From Alphaproteobacteria bacterium (GTDB taxonomy: Bacteria > Pseudomonadota > Alphaproteobacteria > TMED109): 44,219 bases of DNA. Shown here in pieces: positions 35,870-44,219 of the stretch. The position numbers were made by a program, and so were the translations under genes. The notes under the pieces are model-generated. The model saw nothing but the letters and a program-made list of their open reading frames with translations, made no database searches and was not told the DNA's origin. The stretch covers positions 1 through 44,219 of the forward strand of contig JAQWLZ010000013.1 of the NCBI GenBank assembly GCA_029247025.1. Reading direction: 5' to 3'. The stretch's first letter is position 1; every line of letters starts with the position of its first letter.

Positions 35870-36738
35870 TGTCTATAATTGTAAATTCAGAAACTAAAGT
35901 CATTTGCCAAGGCTTTACAGGTGCGCAGGGAACATTTCATTCTGAACAAGCCATAGCTTATGGAACAAAAATGGTAGGAGGAGTTTCACCTGGAAAAGGA
36001 GGTAGTCATCATTTAGATTTACCTGTATACAATTCGGTTGATGAAGCAGTCTATAATACAGACGCTAATGCAAGTGTAATTTATGTGCCTCCACCTTTTG
36101 CAGCAGATGCTATATTAGAAGCTATTGATGCAAAGATAGAGTTAATTGTATGCATAACTGAAGGTATTCCTATATTAGATATGGTTAAAGTAAAGAATGT
36201 TTTAAATAATTCTAAAAGTAGGTTAATCGGGCCAAATTGCCCAGGAATAATTACCCCTAATCAATGTAAAATAGGTATCATGCCAGGACATATTTGTATG
36301 GATGGTAATATTGGAATAGTATCAAGGTCAGGAACTTTAACTTACGAAGCAGTTGATCAAACTACAGCCTGTAAATTGGGTCAAACTACATGTGTAGGTA
36401 TAGGTGGCGATCCCATTCCTGGTACAAATTTTATTGATACTTTAGAGCTTTTTCTTGCAGATGAGGCAACTCAAGGAATTATTATGATAGGTGAAATTGG
36501 AGGCTCTGCAGAAGAGGAAGCTGCAGAATATATTAAAAGTTCAAAAATTAAAAAACCTACAGTAGGTTTTATTGCTGGTTTAAGTGCTCCTGAAGGAAAA
36601 AGAATGGGACATGCAGGTGCAATTATATCTGGAGGTAGTGGAGGAGCGGAAGATAAGATCGAAGCTTTAAAATCAGCAGGAGTTTCAATAGCTTCTTCTC
36701 CGGCAACTATCGGGGAAGAGATGTTAAAAATTATATGA
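35869..36738 (+). CDS. sucD: Succinate-CoA ligase, alpha subunit
   Basis: Binds CoA and carries the phosphohistidine. The 289-residue protein has [20 protein letters not shown] at the CoA site, [21 protein letters not shown] and the active His in [17 protein letters not shown]. The length is standard. It overlaps sucC by one base and is 22 bases before the probable sucA start. Confidence 0.97.
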   Translation: MSIIVNSETKVICQGFTGAQGTFHSEQAIAYGTKMVGGVSPGKGGSHHLDLPVYNSVDEAVYNTDANASVIYVPPPFAADAILEAIDAKIELIVCITEGIPILDMVKVKNVLNNSKSRLIGPNCPGIITPNQCKIGIMPGHICMDGNIGIVSRSGTLTYEAVDQTTACKLGQTTCVGIGGDPIPGTNFIDTLELFLADEATQGIIMIGEIGGSAEEEAAEYIKSSKIKKPTVGFIAGLSAPEGKRMGHAGAIISGGSGGAEDKIEALKSAGVSIASSPATIGEEMLKII

Positions 36739-36760
36739 TAGAATTAAGGGCTAAAAAGTT

Positions 36761-39577
36761 TTGTTAATGCAATCTTTAAATAAACAAGACCGTATAAAAG
36801 AGTTAAAACAACTGTATATTACCTATCTAAAAGATAGAAATTTAGTAAATATAGAATGGCAAGAATTTTTTGATGACCTTACTCCAGATGCTTGCTCATT
36901 TTTATCAAATTTGGATATTAGTAATAAAGCTAATTTTCAAGCTCAAAAGGAGTTAACTTTACAATCAAATGAAGATAGCAGGTCATCTACTTTAGATTCT
37001 ATAAGGGCCTTAATGTTAATTAGAGCTTATAGAGTAAGAGGTCACTTGAAAGCTAATTTAGATCCTTTAAATTTAACAAAATCTCTTGATCACCCTGAGC
37101 TTAAACCAGAAAGTTATGGTTTTGAAGAAAAAGATATGGATAGACCTATATTTATAGATAATGTGCTAGGACTAGAATCTGCAACACTAAGAGAAATTTT
37201 ATTAAATTTAGAAGCTACTTATTGTGGAACTATAGGCGTTCAGTTTATGCATATTCAAGATCCTGAACAAAAGGCTTGGATGCAAAAGACTCTAGAAAAT
37301 GTTTTAAATCAGCCAGATTTTACTGATATGGGAAAAAAAGCAATTTATGAAAGATTAGTTGCTGCAGAAACTTTTGAGAGGTTTTTAGATAGAAAATATA
37401 CTGGTACAAAAAGATTTGGATTAGAAGGTTCGGAAGCAATGATTCCTGCATTAGAGCAAATTCTTAAAAGAGGTGGGAAATTAGGCTTAGAAGAAGTGGT
37501 AATAGGCACTGCACATAGAGGAAGGCTCAATGTGCTTGCTAATTTTATGGGCAAGCCCTTTGAAGCTATATTTTCGGAGTTTCAAGGAAACTCTTCACAA
37601 CCAGAAAATGTTCAAGGTGCAGGAGATGTTAAATATCATTTAGGGACATCTTCTGATAGAACTTTTGATGGTAAAAAAGTACATTTATCGCTTACAGCAA
37701 ATCCATCGCATTTAGAGGCCGTGAATCCAGTAGTAGTTGGAAAAGTTCGAGCTAAACAAGATCAGAAAGAAGATTTAGGTAGACGAAAGGTTGCAGCTCT
37801 TTTGATACATGGAGATGCGGCATTTTCTGGCCAAGGATTAGTTCCAGAGACTTTGGACTTATCAGAACTAAAAGGCTATAGAATTGGTGGAACAATTCAC
37901 TTTATAATAAATAATCAAATTGGTTTTACTACAAACCCTGTAAACGCTCGTTCAGGACCCTACTGTTCAGATGTAGCTTTAATGATTCAAGCGCCTATAT
38001 TGCATGTTAATGGAGATGACCCAGAAGCAGTTGTTCATGCAGCAAGAATAGCAATTGAATTCCGACAAAAATTTAATAAGGATATAGTAGTAGATATGTT
38101 TTGTTATAGACGCCACGGTCACAATGAAGGCGATGAACCAGCTTTTACTCAACCTACTATGTATAAAGCAATATCAAATCATCCTTCAACACGAGAGATA
38201 TATAGTAAAAAACTGATAAAAGAAAAATTAATTTCTAAGGAAGAATCAGAAAAATACCTATTAGATTGGTATGCCAGATTAGAGGAAGAATATAAAAAAG
38301 CAAATTCATATAAGCCAGATAAAGCAGATTGGTTTAGTGGTGCATGGGAAGGTTTGGATATAGCTAGAGAAAAAGGAAAAAGAAGAGGTGATACTAGCAT
38401 AAGCCTAGATAAATTTAATATAGTAGGACAGGGATTAACTAAATTACCAAAAAATTTCAATGTACATAAAAAATTAAAAAAATTAATTGATCAAAAAAAG
38501 TTATCTTTTGAGGGAAAAAACCCTATAGATTGGTCTTCAGCAGAATCATTAGCTTTAGGTAGTTTACTTGTTGAGGGAGTAAAAATTAGACTAACTGGGC
38601 AAGATTCAGGAAGAGGAACATTTTCTCAAAGGCATGCAGTATTAATTGACCAAAAAAATGATAATAAAATTATTTTACTAAATAATATTAAAAAAAATCA
38701 GGCTATATTTGAAATAGTAGATAGCCCTTTATCTGAGGCGTCAGTTTTAGGTTTTGAATATGGTTATTCATTGGCGGAACCTAACACTTTAGTCATGTGG
38801 GAAGCACAATTTGGAGATTTTGCAAATGGAGCACAAGTAATTATTGATCAATTTATTTCTTCAGGAGAGAGTAAATGGTTAAGAATGTCAGGATTAACTT
38901 TATTATTACCGCATGGTTATGAAGGGCAGGGTCCAGAACATTCCTCTGCTCGAATGGAAAGGTTTTTACAATTATGTGCAGAAGATAACTTACAAGTAGT
39001 AAATTGTACTACTCCTGCTAATTATTTCCATGTTTTAAGGAGACAAATGCATAGATCATTTAGAAAGCCATTAATAATATTTACACCAAAATCTTTACTA
39101 CGCAATAAAAATGCAGTTTCAAAAATTTCTGATATAACATCAGGTTCTTGGTTTCACAGAGTTTTACCAGATCCAAAAAAATCATTAAAAAAAGATAATG
39201 TAAAGAGAGTAGTTTTATGCTCAGGAAAAGTTTTCTATGATTTAGTTAAATTGAGAGAAGAAAAAAAATTAACAAATGTTAGATTGATTAGAATTGAACA
39301 ACTTTATCCTTTTCCTGAAGATGCTGTAGTCAGAGAGTTAAAAAATTTTTCTAAAGCAAAAATAATTTGGTGTCAGGAAGAGCCTAAAAATATGGGAGCA
39401 TGGACTTATATAAGCACATTAATAGAAGACGTAATGATTAAGGTTGGTTCTAAACAAAATAGATTATTTTATGCAGGAAGGGAAGCACAAGCTTCTACAG
39501 CTTCTGGGTTATTTAGTAGACATCAGCAGGAGCAGCAAAAATTATTAGATATAGCCTTGTTTGAAAAGACTAAGTAA
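36761..39577 (+). CDS. sucA: 2-oxoglutarate dehydrogenase E1 component
   Basis: Thiamine-diphosphate decarboxylase of the 2-oxoglutarate dehydrogenase complex. The 938-residue protein has an N-terminal segment with IKELKQLYITYLKDRNLVN, DSIRALMLIRAYRVRGHLKA, IGTAHRGRLNVLANFMGKP, the ThDP motif HGDAAFSGQGLVPETLDLS to NNQIGFTT, and MWEAQFGDFANGAQVIIDQF with SGLTLLLPHGYEGQGPEHSS in the second half. The start is either TTG at 36761 (AAGGG ten bases upstream) or ATG at 36767; I cannot decide. sucB follows after 74 bases. Confidence 0.96.
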   Translation: MLMQSLNKQDRIKELKQLYITYLKDRNLVNIEWQEFFDDLTPDACSFLSNLDISNKANFQAQKELTLQSNEDSRSSTLDSIRALMLIRAYRVRGHLKANLDPLNLTKSLDHPELKPESYGFEEKDMDRPIFIDNVLGLESATLREILLNLEATYCGTIGVQFMHIQDPEQKAWMQKTLENVLNQPDFTDMGKKAIYERLVAAETFERFLDRKYTGTKRFGLEGSEAMIPALEQILKRGGKLGLEEVVIGTAHRGRLNVLANFMGKPFEAIFSEFQGNSSQPENVQGAGDVKYHLGTSSDRTFDGKKVHLSLTANPSHLEAVNPVVVGKVRAKQDQKEDLGRRKVAALLIHGDAAFSGQGLVPETLDLSELKGYRIGGTIHFIINNQIGFTTNPVNARSGPYCSDVALMIQAPILHVNGDDPEAVVHAARIAIEFRQKFNKDIVVDMFCYRRHGHNEGDEPAFTQPTMYKAISNHPSTREIYSKKLIKEKLISKEESEKYLLDWYARLEEEYKKANSYKPDKADWFSGAWEGLDIAREKGKRRGDTSISLDKFNIVGQGLTKLPKNFNVHKKLKKLIDQKKLSFEGKNPIDWSSAESLALGSLLVEGVKIRLTGQDSGRGTFSQRHAVLIDQKNDNKIILLNNIKKNQAIFEIVDSPLSEASVLGFEYGYSLAEPNTLVMWEAQFGDFANGAQVIIDQFISSGESKWLRMSGLTLLLPHGYEGQGPEHSSARMERFLQLCAEDNLQVVNCTTPANYFHVLRRQMHRSFRKPLIIFTPKSLLRNKNAVSKISDITSGSWFHRVLPDPKKSLKKDNVKRVVLCSGKVFYDLVKLREEKKLTNVRLIRIEQLYPFPEDAVVRELKNFSKAKIIWCQEEPKNMGAWTYISTLIEDVMIKVGSKQNRLFYAGREAQASTASGLFSRHQQEQQKLLDIALFEKTK

Positions 39578-39651
39578 TTAAGAAAAATAGTGTTAAACTA
39601 AAAAAGAAGGTTAATAATATAATGCAATTTATTCTATATAGGGCGGTATAA

Positions 39652-40887
39652 ATGAAAATTCTTGTTCCTACTTTGGGTGAGTCTGTTTCCGAAGCAACAG
39701 TAGCTAAGTGGTTAAAGAAAAAAGGTGATGATGTTTCTAAAGATGAAGTTTTAGTGGAACTAGAAACAGATAAAGCAACGTTAGAGGTTTATGCCCAATC
39801 AAATGGAGTATTGTCTGAAATATACATTAATGCAGGACAAGATGTTGAGATTGGGGCTGAATTAGCGGAGTTTTTAGAGAAAGAAGTTTCTGATTTATCT
39901 GAAGTTCCAGAAATAACTCATTCTGAATTGAAGGATGAGAGCAACAAGCCTGAAGGTACTAATATAGATAGCAAAAATGATAATGTTAAAAATGAAAATA
40001 TATTAGAAAAACAATTAATTTCTTCCTCAGATATAAATAGGTCTGGTATAGGAAATAAAATCACTAAAAACGATATAGAGGAGTTTATTACAGGGGAAAA
40101 TTTATCACCTAGTGAAAGAAGGAATAAATCTAAAAAACCTGTAAAAATATTAAATAATAATATAGAACAAAATGTAACATTAAGTTCTAAAAAATCCACA
40201 CGTATTCCAATGACTAGAATACAAAAGACTATGTCAGAAAGATTAAAAAAAGCTCAAAATGATGCTGCTATGTTAACCACATTTAATGAGGTTGATATGT
40301 CTGAGATTATTAATATAAGAAAAAATAATAAGGAAATTTTTGAGAAAAAATTTGGAGTCAAATTAGGCTTTATGTCCTTTTTTTGCAATGCAGTTGTATT
40401 AGCTTTAAAAGAAATAAAAATTATAAATTCAGAAATAGATGGTACAGATATTATATATCATGATCATATTGATATAGGTATTGCTTTAGGAGCACCACAA
40501 GGTCTCTTGGTTCCTGTTATTAGATCTGTAGATGAAAAATCTTTTTTTGAAATTGAAAAAGAAATATTTAATTTTGGTGAAGAGGCTAGAGAAGGAACAA
40601 TCACTTCTGATCAAATGACTGGAGCAACATTTACTATTACTAATGGCGGAGTTTATGGATCAATGATGTCTACTCCTATTATAAATCCTCCTCAATCAGG
40701 AATATTAGGATTGCATCAAATTAAGGATAGGCCAGTAGTAGAAAATGGGGAAATTATTATTAAGCCTATGATGTATGTTGCACTAACTTACGATCATAGA
40801 GCAGTATCAGGTAAAGAGGCAGTATCATTTTTAGTTAAAGTAAAACAATTTATTGAACGACCTGATAGAATGTTAATAGGCCTCTAA
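39652..40887 (+). CDS. sucB: Dihydrolipoyllysine succinyltransferase (E2)
   Basis: Core of the 2-oxoglutarate dehydrogenase complex. The 411-residue protein has an N-terminal lipoyl domain (lipoyl Lys41 in ELETDKATLEV), a Lys/Asn/Ser-rich linker, a degenerate peripheral-subunit-binding domain near 125-145 (SGIGNKITKNDIEEF), and the acyltransferase domain from about 180. The active-site segment reads YDHRAVSGKEAVSFL: the catalytic His382 is present, but the Asp of the usual HRxxDG motif is Ser386 (codon tca at 40807). The family call is secure from the neighbours and the rest of the domain. Its stop overlaps the lpd start by one base. Confidence 0.95.
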   Translation: MKILVPTLGESVSEATVAKWLKKKGDDVSKDEVLVELETDKATLEVYAQSNGVLSEIYINAGQDVEIGAELAEFLEKEVSDLSEVPEITHSELKDESNKPEGTNIDSKNDNVKNENILEKQLISSSDINRSGIGNKITKNDIEEFITGENLSPSERRNKSKKPVKILNNNIEQNVTLSSKKSTRIPMTRIQKTMSERLKKAQNDAAMLTTFNEVDMSEIINIRKNNKEIFEKKFGVKLGFMSFFCNAVVLALKEIKIINSEIDGTDIIYHDHIDIGIALGAPQGLLVPVIRSVDEKSFFEIEKEIFNFGEEAREGTITSDQMTGATFTITNGGVYGSMMSTPIINPPQSGILGLHQIKDRPVVENGEIIIKPMMYVALTYDHRAVSGKEAVSFLVKVKQFIERPDRMLIGL

Positions 40888-42278
40888 TGGAAAAGTTTGA
40901 TTTAATTGTTATAGGTGGGGGGCCAGGAGGATATGTTGCTGCTATATCAGCGGCACAAGCAGGACTTAAAGTAGCTTGCATTGATAAGAGAGGAAGTTTA
41001 GGGGGTACTTGCTTAAATGTAGGTTGTATACCTTCAAAAAGGTTATTACATTCTTCAAAATTATATAAAGATATTGTAGGTGAATCAATTAATCACGGAA
41101 TACAAATAAAAAAACCATCATTTGATATTAGTAAAATGATGCAAGGTAAAGATAATACTATTAATAAATTAACAAATGGAATTAAACATTTGTTCAAAAA
41201 AAATAGAATAGAATATATCATTGGTCAGGCCTCATTAGAGAATGACAGAACAGTTAAAGTGCAAAATAGTAAATATATTGCTGAGTATATTATAATTGCT
41301 ACAGGGTCTACTGCTTCTCAATTAAAAAATATTCAGTTTGATGAAAATTATATAGTTTCTTCAACTGGTGCTTTAAACTTTAAAAATGTTCCAGAAAAAT
41401 TAGCAGTAATTGGAGCCGGTTATATAGGTTTAGAGTTAGGTTCAGTATGGAGTAGATTAGGTTCAGAAGTAACAGTGATTGAATATGACAGTTCTATTGT
41501 GCCATCTATGGATTCCGATATAGCAGATAATTTTTATAAGGAATTAAAGAAACAAGGTTTAAATTTTAAATTATCATCAGAAGTTATCAATGCAAAAATT
41601 AAAGGCAATACAGTACAATTAAATACTAAATCTATAATTGATAATTCAGAAGCTAATTTGGTATTTGATAAAGCACTTTTAGCTGTAGGACGTATCCCTC
41701 ATACTAGAGAATTAGGTTTAGAGAAATTAAATATTATTTGTAATTCTAGAGGTTATATAGATGTAAATCATTTTTATGAAACATCAAGTAAAGGAATATA
41801 TGCTATTGGAGATGTAATAGAAGGGCCAATGTTAGCTCATAAAGCAAGCATAGAGGCAGAAGCGGTAGTAGATATTATTACAGGTAAAAATGGGCAGGTT
41901 AATTATAATGCAATACCTTCTGTAGTATATACTAGCCCTGAAGTAGCATGGGTAGGAAAAACGAAACAAGAATTAGACAAATATAACCTTGAATACAAAG
42001 AAGGTAAGTTTCTATTTAATGCTAATTCTAGAAGTAAAGTGACAGGAAATCTCTCAGGAATGGTAAAAATATATTCTCATAAGGAATCAGGTAAAATATT
42101 AGGAGCTCACATTATGGGAGAGCATGCTGGTGAGTTGATAGGAGAATTTGTGGTTTCAATTGAAATGGGTGCTTCAGCAGAAGATATAGCCTTAATATGT
42201 CATGCTCACCCAACATTATCAGAATCTATTAAAGAAGCAGCCAGTGTAGCTTCATATGGAAAAACAATTCATTCCTAA
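40887..42278 (+). CDS. lpd: Dihydrolipoyl dehydrogenase (E3)
   Basis: FAD disulfide oxidoreductase that reoxidises the lipoyl groups of the E2. The 463-residue protein has VIGGGPGGYVAAISAAQAG, the redox pair in GGTCLNVGCIPSK, the NAD-binding AVIGAGYIGLELGSVWSRLG, YAIGDVIEGPMLAHKA, and the catalytic His-Glu in CHAHPTLSESIKEAA. Only one E3 is seen in this window; it may also serve other 2-oxoacid complexes. It ends five bases from the convergent xerC-like gene. Confidence 0.96.
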   Translation: MEKFDLIVIGGGPGGYVAAISAAQAGLKVACIDKRGSLGGTCLNVGCIPSKRLLHSSKLYKDIVGESINHGIQIKKPSFDISKMMQGKDNTINKLTNGIKHLFKKNRIEYIIGQASLENDRTVKVQNSKYIAEYIIIATGSTASQLKNIQFDENYIVSSTGALNFKNVPEKLAVIGAGYIGLELGSVWSRLGSEVTVIEYDSSIVPSMDSDIADNFYKELKKQGLNFKLSSEVINAKIKGNTVQLNTKSIIDNSEANLVFDKALLAVGRIPHTRELGLEKLNIICNSRGYIDVNHFYETSSKGIYAIGDVIEGPMLAHKASIEAEAVVDIITGKNGQVNYNAIPSVVYTSPEVAWVGKTKQELDKYNLEYKEGKFLFNANSRSKVTGNLSGMVKIYSHKESGKILGAHIMGEHAGELIGEFVVSIEMGASAEDIALICHAHPTLSESIKEAASVASYGKTIHS

Positions 42279-42283
42279 AGCTA

Positions 42284-43264
42284 TTATTTTCTAGGGTGGG
42301 AATCTTTATGAGTTTTATGAATTGTACTAATGTTTACTGCAGTATAACCCTGTGTTGTAGATAAACTGCTGTGACCAAGAAGTTCTTGCAGTGTTCTTAA
42401 ATCAACCCCTTTTTCAAGAAGATGTGTAGCAAAACTATGCCTTAGAGTATGTGGTGTTAAACTTTTTGGTAAAGATAATTTATTTCTAATTTCTTCTACA
42501 TTTTTTTGTACTTGACGTGAACTTAATCTTTTTCCTTTTACTCCAAAAAATACAGGAGAGTTTTTTTCTAAATTTTTATTAATATCCAGTAATTGCTTTA
42601 TAGCAATTCGAGCGGATTCTATTAAAGGGATTTCTCTAATTTTTTTTCCTTTTCCAATTACCCTTAAAGTATCTAAGCCTTCTACATCTATTATATTTAA
42701 TTGAAGCGCTTCACTAATTCTTAGTCCAGTAGCATAAATTAATATTAAAAGAGTTTTGTCTCTTTGTCCTGTCCAATCATTTTTTTCACCAGATAAATTG
42801 ATTACATTCATTATTTCTTTAAATGTTAGGGGGCGAGGAATTTGCCTTTTTACTTTAGTTGTTTGAAGATTAAAAATGTTTGTATTTTTGACATAATTAT
42901 TTTTATTTAAAAATTTAAAAAATGATTTTAGTGAAGCTTTAGCTCTTGCCTGGCTTTTAGGAGATATATGATGATTTTTAGTTTTTTGTGATGACAGCCA
43001 AGATCTAAAATCTCTTAATGATAAATTTTCTAAATTTTGTATATTTACTTTATTACTAAGGTGGTTACTTAGAAATTTTAAAAAGTATTTTAGGTCTATA
43101 GAGTAAGCATTATAAGTATTATCACTAAGTAATCTTTCTTTTTTTATATATTCGAGCCATAGGTTGCATAAATTAAATACTTCACTATTGCAATATACGT
43201 TATCAGTAATATATTTTTCTTTATACATAGATTTTAAGTAATACTTTGACCTGTCATTTTCCAA
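42284..43264 (-). CDS. xerC: Tyrosine recombinase XerC
   Basis: Chromosome-dimer-resolving recombinase acting with XerD at dif. The 326-residue protein has a SAM-like N-terminal DNA-binding domain (about 30-120) and a catalytic domain with the full set: Arg182 ([10 protein letters not shown]), the beta-hairpin Lys (GKGKKIREI), His272 and Arg275 ([15 protein letters not shown]), His298 ([11 protein letters not shown]) and Tyr307. The assignment to XerC over XerD rests on the lpd/priA neighbourhood known in alphaproteobacteria and is less certain. The start at 43264 has GGAAG upstream inside fsa, giving a 31-base overlap; an ATG at 43228 would avoid it. No integrase-associated genes are nearby. 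Confidence 0.88.
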   Translation of the reverse strand: MENDRSKYYLKSMYKEKYITDNVYCNSEVFNLCNLWLEYIKKERLLSDNTYNAYSIDLKYFLKFLSNHLSNKVNIQNLENLSLRDFRSWLSSQKTKNHHISPKSQARAKASLKSFFKFLNKNNYVKNTNIFNLQTTKVKRQIPRPLTFKEIMNVINLSGEKNDWTGQRDKTLLILIYATGLRISEALQLNIIDVEGLDTLRVIGKGKKIREIPLIESARIAIKQLLDINKNLEKNSPVFFGVKGKRLSSRQVQKNVEEIRNKLSLPKSLTPHTLRHSFATHLLEKGVDLRTLQELLGHSSLSTTQGYTAVNISTIHKTHKDSHPRK

Positions 43265-43890
43265 TCTTCCAAAAATGCTTTTAATCCATTATCTGTTAAG
43301 GGGTGACTTATTAATTGTTTAAGAACATTAGGTGGAAGAGTAACTATATCTGCTCCCATTTTTGCAGCCTCAATTACATGTTTAGGGCTTCTAATACTTG
43401 CTACTAGAACCTCTGTATTTAAATTAGGATAATTAGAATATATTGTACATATATCCGAAATAAGATCCATTCCATCTAAACCTATATCATCTAATCTTCC
43501 AACAAAAGGAGATATAAAAGTAGCCCCAGATTTCGCAGCTAAAAGGGCCTGACTTGCTGAAAAACATAAAGTAACATTTACTAAAACATCTTCATCTCGT
43601 AGTGTTCTACATGCTTTAAGACCATCCCAGGTTAAGGGAACTTTAATAGTTACATTTTTTGCTATTTTTTTTAAGACCTGAGCTTCAGCTATCATATCAT
43701 TGTAGTTTGTAGCGGCAACTTCTGCAGAAACAGGACCTGGAACAATATCGCAAATCTCTGCAATAACTTCATTTATATTTCTTCCTGATTTTTTTATCAG
43801 TGAAGGGTTTGTAGTTACCCCATCTAAAAAGCCACTTGAAGAAAGGTCTTTAATTTCAGAAACATCTGCAGTATCAATAAAAAACTTCAA
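43234..43890 (-). CDS. fsa: Fructose-6-phosphate aldolase / transaldolase (TalC-like)
   Basis: Class I aldolase of the small transaldolase group, 218 residues. It starts [20 protein letters not shown] with [13 protein letters not shown], the Schiff-base Lys83 lies in [16 protein letters not shown], and the end has [20 protein letters not shown]. Members act as transaldolase in the pentose phosphate pathway or as fructose-6-phosphate aldolase; the sequence alone does not decide which, though alphaproteobacteria commonly use this short form as their transaldolase. The ATG is preceded by AGGAGGT, a strong ribosome site. It is divergent from priA across roughly 90 bases. Confidence 0.92.
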   Translation of the reverse strand: MKFFIDTADVSEIKDLSSSGFLDGVTTNPSLIKKSGRNINEVIAEICDIVPGPVSAEVAATNYNDMIAEAQVLKKIAKNVTIKVPLTWDGLKACRTLRDEDVLVNVTLCFSASQALLAAKSGATFISPFVGRLDDIGLDGMDLISDICTIYSNYPNLNTEVLVASIRSPKHVIEAAKMGADIVTLPPNVLKQLISHPLTDNGLKAFLEDWKMTGQSIT

Positions 43891-43979
43891 TTTAACCTCC
43901 TAATAAATAATATAAATATATAATGTAATATTTATAGTTTAAATATACTAAAATTAAAACCTATGATTTAATGCATGTT

Positions 43980-44219
43980 ATGGATAAATTTTTTTCTAAT
44001 ATGAAGTTGAATAAAAAAATAAAAAATTCATGTCAGGTTTTAATTATTTCTCCTGGTAAAGGGATATATGACTATAAGGTAAATAATAAAATTGAAATTG
44101 GTCAAATTGTAACTGTCCCTTTAAGAAAAAAATTTTATCAAGGCATAGTTTTAGATAGAGGAACAAGAGGTTTTCCTGATTCTAAATTAAAAGATATTAC
44201 TGAAGTTCATCATTCTATC
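43980..44219 (+). CDS. priA: Primosomal protein N' (PriA helicase), N-terminal part (3' end outside window)
   Basis: Replication-restart helicase. Only about 80 residues are visible. The readable pattern is VLIISPGKGIYDYKVNNK, then IEIGQIVTVPLRKKFYQGIV and LDRGTRGF, which matches the 3'-DNA-binding domain at the start of PriA (the usual DYxVP...G..V.VPLG....GVV pattern). The frame stays open to the window end. ATGs at 43971, 43980 and 44001 are all possible; none has a clear ribosome site, and 44001 fits the usual family start best. The call depends on a short stretch, but the alphaproteobacterial neighbourhood supports it. Confidence 0.8.
   Translation, partial: MDKFFSNMKLNKKIKNSCQVLIISPGKGIYDYKVNNKIEIGQIVTVPLRKKFYQGIVLDRGTRGFPDSKLKDITEVHHSI

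Noticed and set aside
42284-43264. Tyrosine recombinase as an integrase marking a mobile element
   Set aside because: The gene has XerC length and motifs, lies among core genes (lpd, fsa, priA), and there is no attachment site, tRNA or cargo nearby.

Overview
This 44.2 kb window is a gene-dense, AT-rich stretch of what looks like a streamlined alphaproteobacterial chromosome, probably from a free-living marine-type lineage. No ribosomal or marker gene here allows a finer placement, so that assignment is inference. The evidence is gene order and gene type: pheA-nudC, then the SRP RNA just ahead of dnaX-ybaB-recR, a class I lysyl-tRNA synthetase, dapF-mtaB-ftsY-yciB, ffh-rpsP-rimM-trmD-rplS, leuCDB-asd, sdhCDAB, and zapE...mdh-sucCDAB-lpd. 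I count 45 protein genes (two cut by the window ends) and one RNA gene. About 1.6 kb (3 to 4 percent) lies outside genes, and no gap without a gene exceeds 300 bases. I see no tRNA, rRNA, insertion sequence, prophage or CRISPR array.

Layout. 1-7.0 kb: the end of pheA, nudC, the SRP RNA, the clamp-loader gene dnaX with ybaB and recR, rmuC, then def-fmt for N-formylmethionine handling. 7.0-13.5 kb: an ArsC/YfgD-like reductase, a lone ABC-2 permease, argD-argF, a small unrecognised lipoprotein, lysK, and a sterol-desaturase-family membrane hydroxylase. 13.5-17.2 kb (minus strand): the overlapping dapF-mtaB-ftsY-yciB run. 17.2-21.1 kb: ffh behind a structured leader, then rpsP-rimM-trmD-rplS. 21.1-28.6 kb: leuC-leuD-leuB-asd and sdhC-sdhD-sdhA-sdhB. 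28.7-33.5 kb: a CaCA-type exchanger, mmsA, zapE and an iron-dependent alcohol dehydrogenase. 33.6-42.3 kb: mdh-sucC-sucD-sucA-sucB-lpd. 42.3-44.2 kb: a XerC-type recombinase and a fructose-6-phosphate aldolase/transaldolase on the minus strand, with priA beginning divergently.

How the genes work together. All three core parts of co-translational membrane targeting (4.5S RNA, Ffh, FtsY) lie within 17 kb. The sdh, mdh, suc and lpd genes cover oxidation of 2-oxoglutarate to oxaloacetate. The leu genes, asd/dapF and argD/argF are single steps or short runs of amino-acid synthesis.

I do not see an obviously new multi-gene system: this is core genome. The points most worth checking are smaller: an A10 run in dnaX at the expected gamma/tau boundary with stops waiting in both other frames; a roughly 100-nt structured leader before ffh; a SucB whose usual catalytic Asp is Ser; a ribosomal protein S16 with twelve tandem hexapeptide repeats; an alcohol dehydrogenase gene inserted between zapE and mdh; and inverted repeats ahead of mdh and sucC.
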